DNA from: Metabacillus fastidiosus NBRC 101226
GTDB taxonomy: Bacteria; Bacillota; Bacilli; Bacillales; Bacillaceae
NCBI RefSeq assembly: GCF_001591625.1
Contig: NZ_BCVG01000013.1
Location: 1-60,948, forward strand
Direction of reading: 5' to 3'
Length of the DNA stretch: 60,948 bases
Under the pieces are notes generated by a model. The model did no database searches and had not been told where the DNA came from. It worked only from the letters and a program-made list of their open reading frames with translations. This document shows positions 35,012 to 43,924 of this stretch, in pieces (positions within the stretch are counted from its first letter, which is position 1; the number at the start of each line of letters is the position of its first letter). The position numbers and the translations under genes are program-made.

Positions 35012-36208
35012 ATGAAAAAACATTATCTGATATTTTTTTGTATCATTGTAATTTTAATAATAGGAATAGTCTTTGGAACGAATTATTCACTAAATCTGAG
35101 TTCTCCAAAAACAACTTATGTACATCACTTTCCAGAAAACAAAAGTCCTGCCTTAACGGAATTTATGAGCAGTTTTTTAAGAGGCCATTTAGAAAACAGA
35201 CCTTTAGAAACAGATAATAGATATGTTTTTTCTATAGGAAACTTACAGCAAGGCAGTGAATCAATTAATTACTATGAATATACAGAGGCTCAAATAGAAA
35301 AATATTATGAGCCTTTGCTTGGCTTACAAAAGCCAGATAAGCAGTTTAGACAGCTTAAAGAATCGGAAGAATTAGAAACCTCTGTTTATAAACCAGTAAA
35401 AGATATATTTTCATTCAATTTGCCTAAGGTAGCTTTAGAAAGAGGTAACAGATTAAAGATTCAAACAGAATCAGCCGAGGAAATATTAGATCTCCCGCAA
35501 TTAATGGAGAAATATAATATTAAAGAAACGGATGAAATTGCCTTTGATGTGGTGCAAAGTAACAAAGGTTATTTTACTTTACTAATCTTGGATGAGGATG
35601 CAATGAATTCAAAAGGACAAAAATTATATTTAACTTTCTTTATAAAACAAGATTTATCAAAAATGGTTATGAGTGAGTCATTTGATGAGGCTGTTCAAGA
35701 AAAATTAGATAAAGGTGATTTGAATTCATTTTTTAGTGATTTTCAGAAGATAGATGATGCAGAAAGATATGGGTTTTTATATGATCAAACAATTGTTGAT
35801 ATGAAAATAAAGAAAATAGTAGAAATAAAGAAAGAAGATTATTTAAGTAACGATGGAAGATATGTTTATATTAATGGGAGACAAGATAAGTTAGAAGACG
35901 GTATTCAAAAAATCCAGAGGATTGAAAATTATGCAGCTGGAAATGAGATATATGAAACAGAGTTTAAACTAGATTATAAGGAGATTGCAAAAGAGTTAGA
36001 TTTAGTGATAAGTGGGATAGGGATAGCAGAAATTAATTATTTTAATAAGGACTATGTGGTTCTTAATTTAGAGTATAATGGCAAATTTGTAGGAACTGGA
36101 GGAGGAACGAATGTCATTATTGATTTACAAGAAAATAAAAAGACACCTGCTTTTTATTTAGTTAATTTAGAGTTGAATATTGAAATACGCGATTGGTTAA
36201 CTCTTTAG
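35012..36208 (+). CDS. Putative immunity protein, paralogue 2 (no lipobox)
   Basis: This 398-aa paralogue keeps all conserved blocks (HHFPENKSPALTEF near the start, EDYLSNDGRYVYINGR and NVIIDLQ later). Its hydrophobic N-terminus (about 4-26) lacks the lipobox cysteine: residue 21 is Phe where the other four copies have Cys. It is probably held by an uncleaved signal anchor or simply secreted. A weak site (GGAAGCAGGAAC) precedes the ATG. A shorter open frame in another register across its start is not a gene. Confidence 0.7.
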   Translation: MKKHYLIFFCIIVILIIGIVFGTNYSLNLSSPKTTYVHHFPENKSPALTEFMSSFLRGHLENRPLETDNRYVFSIGNLQQGSESINYYEYTEAQIEKYYEPLLGLQKPDKQFRQLKESEELETSVYKPVKDIFSFNLPKVALERGNRLKIQTESAEEILDLPQLMEKYNIKETDEIAFDVVQSNKGYFTLLILDEDAMNSKGQKLYLTFFIKQDLSKMVMSESFDEAVQEKLDKGDLNSFFSDFQKIDDAERYGFLYDQTIVDMKIKKIVEIKKEDYLSNDGRYVYINGRQDKLEDGIQKIQRIENYAAGNEIYETEFKLDYKEIAKELDLVISGIGIAEINYFNKDYVVLNLEYNGKFVGTGGGTNVIIDLQENKKTPAFYLVNLELNIEIRDWLTL

Positions 36209-36250
36209 GTTTAAATTATTTCGAAAAGTTGAGCTATTGGGAGGGGAAAT

Positions 36251-37447
36251 ATGGTGAACAGGCAGATTCACATTTTGCTTCCCCTTTTACTTGTCCTATT
36301 TTTAGTTGGATGCGAAGAACGGGAATTGACCGGTAAAAGTGTTAAGCAGGGGGAGATTTCTTATCAACAGTATTTTCCGAAAGAAGGTAGTCCGGCACTA
36401 AACGAATTTATGAACTATTACTTTAAGGACAGTAGAGATAATAAAATAATAGATAAGAATGACCAATTTGTTTTTTCATCAAGTGATGTTAATAGTGATC
36501 AAGATAAAATTCATTACTATGAGTATTCAGAGAGGGAACTGGAAAAATTTTATGAGCCTTTACTTGCTTCAGTAGATACATATTCTGTGGTAAATGATTT
36601 AGATATGAGAGAGAAGTTTGAGACGTCGGTACGTATTCCGGTAAAGGATAATCTATCTTATCATTTGCCATCTGTTCAATTAGAAAAAAAGAATCAGTTA
36701 AAAATAAGAACGAGTTCCAATGAAATGAGATTAAATCTGCCGAAAATAATGGGGGAATATGGGCTAAAGGAAACAGACAGGGTGAATCTTAAGTTATTAC
36801 AAAGTAATGAAGATCATTTTGTTCTGCTAATTGAAGATCAAGATGCAAAAGGTTCAAAAGGATGGAACCTGTTTATTACGCTTTTTATAAAGCAAGATTT
36901 ATCGAAAATGGTTATTAGTGAATCATTTTATGAGGCGATTCAGAAAAAGTTGAATGAAGGAGCTTTAGATAAATTTTTAAATGATCTTAAAAGGATAGGC
37001 TCGACTGGGAAATATGCATTTTTAACAGATAAAACAATTATTGATACGAAGAAGAAGAAAATTATAAATATTAAGAAAGAAGATTATTTAAGTAGTGACG
37101 GACAATATGTGTATATTAATGGTAAGGAAGATGATTTATCAGATGGAATCCAAAAAATTCAAACTCTTGATAATTATTTAGCTGGTAATGAAGTATATGA
37201 AATAGAATATCAGCTTGATTATAAAGAGATTGCGAAAGAGCTTGATTTTGTAACAAGCGGGATAGGCTCAGCTTATATTAGTTATTTTAATGAAAATTAT
37301 GTCGTATTAAGTCTTCAATATAATGGGAAATTTGTTGGGGAAGCAGGAGAAACAAATGTCATAATTGATTTTCAGGAGGATAGGGAAAAACCGACTTTTT
37401 ATCTTGTTGACTTGCGTATCATGAATATTATTGGCAGTACATACTAA
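36251..37447 (+). CDS. Putative immunity lipoprotein, paralogue 3
   Basis: This 398-aa member has a strong lipobox (FLVGC, Cys21) and a good GGGAGGGG-type ribosome binding site. Conserved blocks are QYFPKEGSPALNEF, EDYLSSDGQYVYINGK, LDYKEIAKELDFVTSGIG and NVIIDFQ. It differs from its neighbours mostly in the middle third (about 60-200), where residues facing a toxin variant might be expected to change. An immunity role is inferred from its position. Confidence 0.7.
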   Translation: MVNRQIHILLPLLLVLFLVGCEERELTGKSVKQGEISYQQYFPKEGSPALNEFMNYYFKDSRDNKIIDKNDQFVFSSSDVNSDQDKIHYYEYSERELEKFYEPLLASVDTYSVVNDLDMREKFETSVRIPVKDNLSYHLPSVQLEKKNQLKIRTSSNEMRLNLPKIMGEYGLKETDRVNLKLLQSNEDHFVLLIEDQDAKGSKGWNLFITLFIKQDLSKMVISESFYEAIQKKLNEGALDKFLNDLKRIGSTGKYAFLTDKTIIDTKKKKIINIKKEDYLSSDGQYVYINGKEDDLSDGIQKIQTLDNYLAGNEVYEIEYQLDYKEIAKELDFVTSGIGSAYISYFNENYVVLSLQYNGKFVGEAGETNVIIDFQEDREKPTFYLVDLRIMNIIGSTY

Positions 37448-37503
37448 ATAGATATTTACAAGAACAAGTATAGAGAGCATCTTTTAAAAGAGGAGTATAT
37501 TCA

Positions 37504-38694
37504 ATGAAAACAAAGCATTTAGGCATTTGTTTCGTTATATTGCTTTTAGTAATCTTATCATGGTGTACAGTAAATAATTTTTCCTCTAACGAAGTATCGA
37601 CAGTTAACTATGTATTTGGTTTTCCAAAAGAACCAAGTCCAGCGTTAACAGAATATATTAGTGACTATTTATTAGAGGAGTCGCACAGAAAACTTTTTAA
37701 AGAAAATGATGCTTTTGTATTCGCTGATGGAAAGAGAGATGAGAATGATAGAATCATGTCTTATTACTATTATACAGAAGCTCGTATAGAAAAGTACTAT
37801 GAACGAGTATTTAATGCCTGGCGACCCTACTCAGATTTAGGAATTTTAAAAGCACCTTCTTATATTAATGAGTCATTACTTCTCTCAATAGAAAATCCAT
37901 TAATATATTCACTACCCGTATTAGAAATGCAAGAGGGCAATCAGCTGAAAATAAAAACAGCATTGAATGAAACAGTTTTGGATCTTCCGAAGTTACTTAA
38001 AGAATACGGTATTAAGGAAAATGATCAGCTTGTATTTAATTTGCTGGAGAGCAGTGAAAATCATTTTATTTTAGAGATAGAGGAAGGCAATATAAAAAAT
38101 TCCAGAGGGTATAGCGGGTTATTTTTAAATCTCTTTATTAAGAAGGATTTATCAGAAATTGCGGTTAGTGAACAGTTTGATGAGGCTATTCAAAAAAAGT
38201 TAGATAAAGGGGATTTGAATTCTTTTTTAAATGATTTCAAAAAGATAGATAGTAAAGGAAGATATGTATTTTTATACAATTGGAAAATTATTGATATAGA
38301 AACAAAGAAAATAGTAAAAATTAGGAATGAAGATTATTTAAGCGAAGATGGAAAATATGTCTATATCAATGGCAGACAAGATCATTTAGCAGATGGTATC
38401 CAAAGAATTCAAACAATTGATAATTATGAAGCTGAAAATGATATATATGAAATAGAATTTGAACTGAATTATGAAGAAATTGCAAAAGTGCTTAAATATC
38501 TTACAAATGGAGAAAGGATAGCGGATCTTAGTTATTTTAATGAAGACTACGTTATAGTTAATATCGATTATCGACATCCTATGGTAGGAAGTGCGGGATA
38601 TTTAGATATAATTGTTGATTTACAAGGAAATAGAGAGGACCCTACCTTATATTTAGTTGATTTGGATAAGGATTATGAAACCAATGATTACTAA
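37504..38694 (+). CDS. Putative immunity protein, paralogue 4 (weak lipobox)
   Basis: This 396-aa member ends the module 1 array. Cys21 is present but follows Trp (ILSWC), which departs from the usual small residue before the lipobox cysteine, so lipidation is doubtful. It is the most diverged copy: the C-terminal NVIID block reads DIIVDLQ, and the KELxFVTSGIG block is altered to KVLKYLTNGERI. AGAGGAGTA precedes the ATG. A terminator follows at 38735. Confidence 0.68.
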   Translation: MKTKHLGICFVILLLVILSWCTVNNFSSNEVSTVNYVFGFPKEPSPALTEYISDYLLEESHRKLFKENDAFVFADGKRDENDRIMSYYYYTEARIEKYYERVFNAWRPYSDLGILKAPSYINESLLLSIENPLIYSLPVLEMQEGNQLKIKTALNETVLDLPKLLKEYGIKENDQLVFNLLESSENHFILEIEEGNIKNSRGYSGLFLNLFIKKDLSEIAVSEQFDEAIQKKLDKGDLNSFLNDFKKIDSKGRYVFLYNWKIIDIETKKIVKIRNEDYLSEDGKYVYINGRQDHLADGIQRIQTIDNYEAENDIYEIEFELNYEEIAKVLKYLTNGERIADLSYFNEDYVIVNIDYRHPMVGSAGYLDIIVDLQGNREDPTLYLVDLDKDYETNDY

Positions 38695-38734
38695 ACTTTT
38701 TTAAGAAATTTAAACAGAAAGATTTCAGTTATTT

Positions 38735-38758
38735 AACCACCAAAATTTGGTGGTTTTT
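38735..38758 (+). terminator. Terminator closing module 1
   Basis: AACCACCAAA (38735-38744) and TTTGGTGGTT (38746-38755) form a hairpin followed by Ts, separating module 1 from module 2. Confidence 0.8.
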
Positions 38759-38834
38759 AATTTTGGAATTAAAACAAAATAGCCGAAAACTTATTTTAAA
38801 TTACCACATCTTTTTACACTAATTTAATTTAGTT

Positions 38835-38893
38835 CATAACACCTATTAATACCAAAGTTTATATAAAGTATGATAATAATGGAATTATTTTGT
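38835..38893 (+). promoter_or_regulatory. Duplicated promoter region, module 2
   Basis: This block matches 31224-31283 with few changes, including TATGAT at 38869-38874. Conservation of a noncoding stretch between two separate operons supports a real promoter or shared operator. Confidence 0.6.
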
Positions 38894-38927
38894 GAGATTT
38901 TGAAGTTAAACAAAGAGGAGAGATAGT

Positions 38928-39206
38928 ATGCTGTTTTCGAAAAACTACCTTTCGGTTGGAAGTGTTGTTGGTTTGCATAATGATTCAAGACGCTTGTTAA
39001 TTATCGGACGTCAATTATATTCAGAAACGAATCATGTTATTAGAGATTACGCAGCGGTTGACTTTCCGAACGGATTTACTGATGCAAAAGAGCCTTTTAT
39101 TCTATTTAATAATGAAGATATTGAACTTGTTTATCACTATGGTTATATCGATGAGAAGGAAATGCAATTGGACGAGCTGCTGACAGAAGCAGAACGAAAA
39201 GAATAA
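38928..39206 (+). CDS. DUF4176-like small protein, module 2
   Basis: This 92-aa protein differs from the module 1 copy at only a handful of positions (for example SVGSVVGLHND for PVGSVVGLKND). GAGGAGAGATAGT precedes the ATG. It is followed after 15 bases directly by the intact lipase gene, without the 212-aa partner. Such strong conservation against more diverged neighbours suggests a shared, generic role such as targeting. Confidence 0.75.
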   Translation: MLFSKNYLSVGSVVGLHNDSRRLLIIGRQLYSETNHVIRDYAAVDFPNGFTDAKEPFILFNNEDIELVYHYGYIDEKEMQLDELLTEAERKE

Positions 39207-39221
39207 AGGGGGGAGTTTTGT

Positions 39222-40646
39222 TTGAGTTATTATGAAGGATGCCCAGAGCTTAATACTGTTTTAGATAAACATAAGGCGAGTGCAAATAATATACTAAGCG
39301 ATGCACAATCTCAGCTTCTCTGTGATACTTTTTCAGAAAATCTCGCTTATCTTTTCAGCACGAGCAAATCTGCTGGAGGGGATATGCTCAGTGTAAATAT
39401 AGAAGATATCAAAGCAGCAATCAATACATGGAAAAGCGAGATAGATGACTGCTATGAGAGCTTTCTGGAGAAACTGAGGGGAAAAGATAAGCTAACTGAT
39501 GAAGAACAATACAAAATGATAATAATGGGCAATGCAGTTATGGAGATTAAGCAAATATATGGAAGATTAAGTGAGGAGTTAGACGAAGTAGAGTTAAAGT
39601 TTCAAAATACTGTTCGTTTGTACCGGTCTCCTATCCGCTCAGCATTAGCAGACATTAGTATGCTTTATAATTCTGAAAATAAAGTAAAAGGAGATTTTTC
39701 AGGGTTTGAAAATGTATCAGTGTATGTGCATGGGATTGAGGATACAGGAAAAAAGTTTTTGGATAGTGCTGTAGAAGCGGCGGAAAGCGGAGATGTGCTT
39801 ATTTATGTGATGCGTAACGGAGAAATAGAGTATCGTACGGTCAGCGTATTAAATGGAAAGAAAATTGTAAAAAAAATTGATGATATTGAAAAATTAAAAC
39901 AGGAAAGACAGTATGAGATGAAAAAAGGCCGTCTTCATATTATTTATGATACAGAGCATAAAAATGAACATCGTCAGGAAACTAGTGATGATTTGGCTCA
40001 AAAGCTGAATAAAATGGGATTGATAAATAATAGTACAAAAATTGATATGTTTGCTCATAGCTATGGCGGACGCAGGTCCCTGCAATTCGCGGTTGATTAT
40101 CCAGATAATGTCCGAAGCATTACAACAGTAGGAACTCCATATGATACGAATCTGCTGGCTAAGTCTGCTAATGGTGCCCGCTGGATCGCAGAAAAAATAG
40201 GACAAGATCCTAAAAATACGAGTGATTATATAGATTTTAATAAAGATAATCGCAATGACATAGAAGGATTAGAATATAGTAATGCCTACACTGATATGTC
40301 CAGTGAGCCTTTATCAGAAGATATTCATAAATTAAAATCAGCTAATCCTGAAGTATATGATAAGCTTCAAAAGATGGAAATCACAGCTGTGGCAGGGTAT
40401 AGAAAGGTAGTTCAATATAATCCGTATGCTCGTACGACAATCGAAACAAAAACGAGCAGTGATGATACTGTATCTATCAAAAGCCAACATGCTGAAATAT
40501 TAGGGGATTTGATAGATAAAAGGCCTCAAATTGAAGTTAAAGGAAACGGTGTAACTGATCCTGGCCATATTTATGAAGTAGAGGATAAAGATTTTATTAA
40601 TATAATCGAAGAAGTTAATGAAAAACAAAAGAATAGGAGCAGTTAA
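39222..40646 (+). CDS. Lipase-fold toxin-like protein with helical N-terminal domain
   Basis: The intact 474-aa member. Residues 1-155 are predicted helical (starting MSYYEGCPELNTVLDKHKAS) with no signal peptide, and would serve as an export/targeting domain. From about 165 an alpha/beta-hydrolase domain follows: YVHGIED oxyanion strand, nucleophile Ser280 in MFAHSYGGRRS, Asp414/415 in SSDDTVSIKS and His449 in DPGHIYEV, a full Ser-Asp-His triad. The elbow is AHSYGG rather than GxSxG. I infer a secreted phospholipase or esterase toxin by analogy with type VII lipase effectors; it is not a canonical LXG protein. The start is TTG at 39222 after GGGGGGAG. A membrane-anchored paralogue, its likely immunity gene, follows 2 bases later. 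Confidence 0.72.
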   Translation: MSYYEGCPELNTVLDKHKASANNILSDAQSQLLCDTFSENLAYLFSTSKSAGGDMLSVNIEDIKAAINTWKSEIDDCYESFLEKLRGKDKLTDEEQYKMIIMGNAVMEIKQIYGRLSEELDEVELKFQNTVRLYRSPIRSALADISMLYNSENKVKGDFSGFENVSVYVHGIEDTGKKFLDSAVEAAESGDVLIYVMRNGEIEYRTVSVLNGKKIVKKIDDIEKLKQERQYEMKKGRLHIIYDTEHKNEHRQETSDDLAQKLNKMGLINNSTKIDMFAHSYGGRRSLQFAVDYPDNVRSITTVGTPYDTNLLAKSANGARWIAEKIGQDPKNTSDYIDFNKDNRNDIEGLEYSNAYTDMSSEPLSEDIHKLKSANPEVYDKLQKMEITAVAGYRKVVQYNPYARTTIETKTSSDDTVSIKSQHAEILGDLIDKRPQIEVKGNGVTDPGHIYEVEDKDFINIIEEVNEKQKNRSS

Positions 40647-40648
40647 TA

Positions 40649-41839
40649 ATGAAAAAGTTTTTAGTCAGCTGTCATTTAATCGTTTTGCTCTTACTCTTTT
40701 TAGTCGGATGTGAGGAAAAGAAGATGAGCATGGAACCTAAACAAAATACAGTAACATATAAGGAAAATTTCCCTGAGGAAAGCAGTCCGGCATTAACGAA
40801 ATTTATGAGCACATATTTTAATCAGAATAATAATCTGCTAATTCATCATAATAATCAATTCGTCTATTCGAAGGACAATGTAAATGCAGAGAAACGAGAA
40901 ATAGCTTATTACGAATTTAATGAGTCAGTATTAGAAAGATCATACGAGCCGTTATTAGGTAAAAAAGTTTCTGAAAAGGAACTGGATAAAATCGCTCAAA
41001 GCAAAAAGAAAGAACTGGAGCAAAATGAATTATTAGCAGATACAAAACAATACAAGCTTCCTTCAATTGTATTAAAAGAGAATAATCAATTAGAAGTGAA
41101 GACAGCACAAGGAGAAAAAACAATAGATTTGCCGGAGCTGTTAAAGGAATATGGTGTAAAAGAAGCAGATGAGCTTGTTATTAATATGAAACAAGTGAAT
41201 GATCAGATGTTCACTTTAGATATTCAAGATTTAGATATAGAAGATCCAGAAGAAGGAATTTTATATATTGGGCTTTTTATAAAGCAGGATTTATCCGATT
41301 TTACAGCTAGTAAACTAATGAATAAAGATTTACAGGCAGCTATTGATAGTTCCGAATTAGACGTTTATAAGGACAGCTTTAACAAAGTTGGAGATTCAAA
41401 GAGATATGCACTCGTATTTGAAGATGCCATTCTAGATTTAGAAGAGAATCAAATAATCGAAATAAAAGAGAGTGACTATTTAAGCAATGATGGTAAATAT
41501 GTTTATATAAATGGAGCTAAAGATAAGCTTGAAGATGGCATCCAAAAAATCCAAACAATCGAAAATTATGCGGCCGGAAATGATGTGTATGAACCAGAGT
41601 TTATGCTTGATTATGAAAAAATTGCAAAAGAACTTGAGTTTGTAACGAGCGGAATTGGACTAGCTGATATTAATTATTTTAATGAAAAATATGTTGTTCT
41701 AAGTCTTACTTACAATGGAAAAGTAGTTGGAGAAGCAGGATTTACAAATGTCATAATTGATTTGCAGAATGATAAGACAAGCCCAATTTTTTATTTAGTT
41801 GACTTAGGACTATTAAGTGTTGATCAGATGCAAGATTAA
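40649..41839 (+). CDS. Putative immunity lipoprotein, paralogue 5 (module 2)
   Basis: This 396-aa lipoprotein (lipobox FLVGC, Cys21) sits 2 bases after the intact lipase gene. It carries the family blocks FPEESSPALTKF, SDYLSNDGKYVYINGA, LDYEKIAKELEFVTSGIGLADINYF (given here in part) and NVIIDLQ. Its middle region differs clearly from the module 1 copies, consistent with matching its own toxin. Being the only copy in module 2, it is the best candidate for a dedicated immunity partner. That assignment is inference. Confidence 0.7.
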   Translation: MKKFLVSCHLIVLLLLFLVGCEEKKMSMEPKQNTVTYKENFPEESSPALTKFMSTYFNQNNNLLIHHNNQFVYSKDNVNAEKREIAYYEFNESVLERSYEPLLGKKVSEKELDKIAQSKKKELEQNELLADTKQYKLPSIVLKENNQLEVKTAQGEKTIDLPELLKEYGVKEADELVINMKQVNDQMFTLDIQDLDIEDPEEGILYIGLFIKQDLSDFTASKLMNKDLQAAIDSSELDVYKDSFNKVGDSKRYALVFEDAILDLEENQIIEIKESDYLSNDGKYVYINGAKDKLEDGIQKIQTIENYAAGNDVYEPEFMLDYEKIAKELEFVTSGIGLADINYFNEKYVVLSLTYNGKVVGEAGFTNVIIDLQNDKTSPIFYLVDLGLLSVDQMQD

Positions 41840-42181
41840 AGGATATTTAGATGTCTCACCTATTTGTTTGCTATTAAAGAGGCATCCAATGAAGAAATCG
41901 TTTCAGCATGTTATTTTGTAAATAAAATATGGATCGTACGAGCAATGCTGTTTAGTAAATGGTAAAAAGTATTAAGAGTGGATATATTAAAAGCAATGGA
42001 ATATAGGAAAACGACCTGTTTCAATTTATTTTTGAAGCAGGTTATTTTTTATTTTAAAAATACATATGTATATTCGGTTTAGTAAACAAGTGTTTATAGT
42101 TTCCATCACCAACAGAAAGAGCTATCATATACAATAAGATTATTTTGCTTGCTGCCTATTTTTCATAGAAAGGATTATTGT
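41840..42181 (+). other. Intergenic region with a terminator
   Basis: About 340 bases without a supported ORF separate module 2 from the exporter genes. A hairpin at 42014-42042 (ACCTGTTTCAA with TTGAAGCAGGT, one G-U pair) followed by a T-rich tail to 42055 is the probable terminator. Nothing else was recognised. Confidence 0.6.
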
Positions 42182-43924
42182 ATGAAAAAAATATTAGCAT
42201 TTACAAAGCCGTACCGGTTTCTTATTATATTTGCCCTTTTCTTAATGTTTGTCGAGTTAGCGGTGGAGCTTGTACAGCCTCTGCTAATGGCAAAAATTAT
42301 TGATGATGGGATTGTAGCAAAAGATTTCAATATGGTGCTTAAGTGGGGAGGAATTATGCTTGGCATATCCTTACTTGCTTTTATTTCGGGAATTATTAAC
42401 TCCTTTTATGCTTCCCATATAAGCCAGAACTTCGGTTATGATATTCGTAAAAAACTGTTTGAGAAAGTCCAGTCTTTTTCATTTACGAATCTTGGACGTT
42501 TTGAAACATCTTCTTTAATTACGAGAATGACAAATGATGTGACACAAATCCAGACAACATTGTTTATGAGTTTGCGGATTATGCTTCGTGCTCCACTCAC
42601 TGTCATTTTCGGAATTGCTTTAGCATTAGTCGTTAATTTTCAATTAGGAATTTTCCTTGCGGTTGCTTTGCCGCTTCTTCTCGTATGTATGAAATGGATT
42701 ATGAAAAAAGGCGGTCTTTTATTTAGAACGGTTCAAGGTAAATTAGACCGTGTGAATGGAGTAATGCAGGAAAATTTAACGAGCATGAGGCTTATTAAAG
42801 CATTCTTGAGAAAAGATTATGAAGTAAACCGTTTCACAAAGGCGGCGAACGAGCTGACGAAAGGGACTGCCTCTGCCTTTAGAACGATTGAAATGACGAT
42901 GCCGATTATGCTTCTCGTCATGAATTTAACAATCATAGTGATTTTATGGAAAGGAAGCTTACAGGTGAGCAATAGTGAAGTGAAGATCGGGGAAGTTGTG
43001 GCCGTCGTTAACTACGCACTTCGAATCACTTCTTCTTTATCTATGTTTTCCTTTATTATTATGTTTTTCTCTCGGGCGAAAGCATCGTCACAAAGGGTGA
43101 CAGAAGTGCTTGAAACAGATGTTGATTTAATTGATTCTGCTGATGCAGAGGAAGAGAAGTCAACGCTAGAGGGGAAAATCGAATTTCAAGAGGCTTCTTT
43201 TAAATATCCAAACAGTGAGGCAGAAGTGCTGAAAAATGTATCTTTCACTGTGCATTCAGGAGAAACGATTGCGATCTTAGGTGCAACCGGTTCAGGGAAG
43301 TCATCTTTATTCCAGCTCATTCCGCGTTTATATGAAACAAACAATGGAAGCATTTTTATCGATGATCAGGAGATTAAAAAGTATAAGCTTGAACATTTGA
43401 GAAAACAAATTGGACTTGTTCCTCAGGAAGCAATGCTTTTCTCCGGTTCCGTACAAAGTAATATTATGTGGGGAAAAGAAGATGCAACAATAGATGAAGT
43501 AATATTTGCGGCAAAAAATGCCCAAATTCATGAGACGATTATGTCATTGCCACAGCAGTATGATTCGATTCTTGGTCAAAAAGGGATTAATCTTTCAGGC
43601 GGGCAAAAACAGCGTCTTTCTATCGCAAGGGCATTAGTACGGAATCCGAAAATATTATTATTGGATGATAGTACGAGTGCACTTGATTTGAAAACAGAAG
43701 CAAATCTTCTTGAAGCAATTAAAAAATATAATTGTACGACCCTTATTATTACACAGAAAATCAGTACTGCGATGCAGGCCGATAAAACTTTATTGCTTGA
43801 AGACGGCATGATTATTGCTGAAGGTACACATGAAGAGCTAATGAAAAATTCTAAATTATATAGAAAGATTACAGAATCACAGTTTGGAAAGGAGATGTTT
43901 ACACATGATCAAACAGTTAACTAG
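42182..43924 (+). CDS. yfiB: YfiB-like ABC exporter subunit
   Basis: This 580-aa half-transporter has six transmembrane helices (about 12-300) and a C-terminal ATPase. Walker A is GATGSGKSS, the signature is LSGGQKQR, and Walker B is ILLLDDSTSALD with Asp where the catalytic Glu normally stands. This degenerate site is typical of one half of a heterodimeric exporter. The second half starts inside its 3' end (43905). The start ATG at 42182 follows AAAGGA. The pair resembles YfiB/YfiC multidrug exporters of B. subtilis. Confidence 0.85.
   Translation: MKKILAFTKPYRFLIIFALFLMFVELAVELVQPLLMAKIIDDGIVAKDFNMVLKWGGIMLGISLLAFISGIINSFYASHISQNFGYDIRKKLFEKVQSFSFTNLGRFETSSLITRMTNDVTQIQTTLFMSLRIMLRAPLTVIFGIALALVVNFQLGIFLAVALPLLLVCMKWIMKKGGLLFRTVQGKLDRVNGVMQENLTSMRLIKAFLRKDYEVNRFTKAANELTKGTASAFRTIEMTMPIMLLVMNLTIIVILWKGSLQVSNSEVKIGEVVAVVNYALRITSSLSMFSFIIMFFSRAKASSQRVTEVLETDVDLIDSADAEEEKSTLEGKIEFQEASFKYPNSEAEVLKNVSFTVHSGETIAILGATGSGKSSLFQLIPRLYETNNGSIFIDDQEIKKYKLEHLRKQIGLVPQEAMLFSGSVQSNIMWGKEDATIDEVIFAAKNAQIHETIMSLPQQYDSILGQKGINLSGGQKQRLSIARALVRNPKILLLDDSTSALDLKTEANLLEAIKKYNCTTLIITQKISTAMQADKTLLLEDGMIIAEGTHEELMKNSKLYRKITESQFGKEMFTHDQTVN

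Noticed and set aside
34954-35217. 87-residue frame across the start of lipoprotein paralogue 2
   Set aside because: It overlaps the start of a clear paralogue in another frame, is of low-complexity composition, and has no homologue at the other copies.
39222-40646. Assignment of the lipase as a canonical LXG toxin
   Set aside because: The N-terminal domain is helical and signal-less but shorter than LXG domains and without the LXG motif, so only an analogy is claimed.
31337-41839. Full type VII secretion locus
   Set aside because: No FtsK/SpoIIIE-type ATPase, YukD/YukB-like or membrane component is present. Only substrate-like and immunity-like genes are seen.
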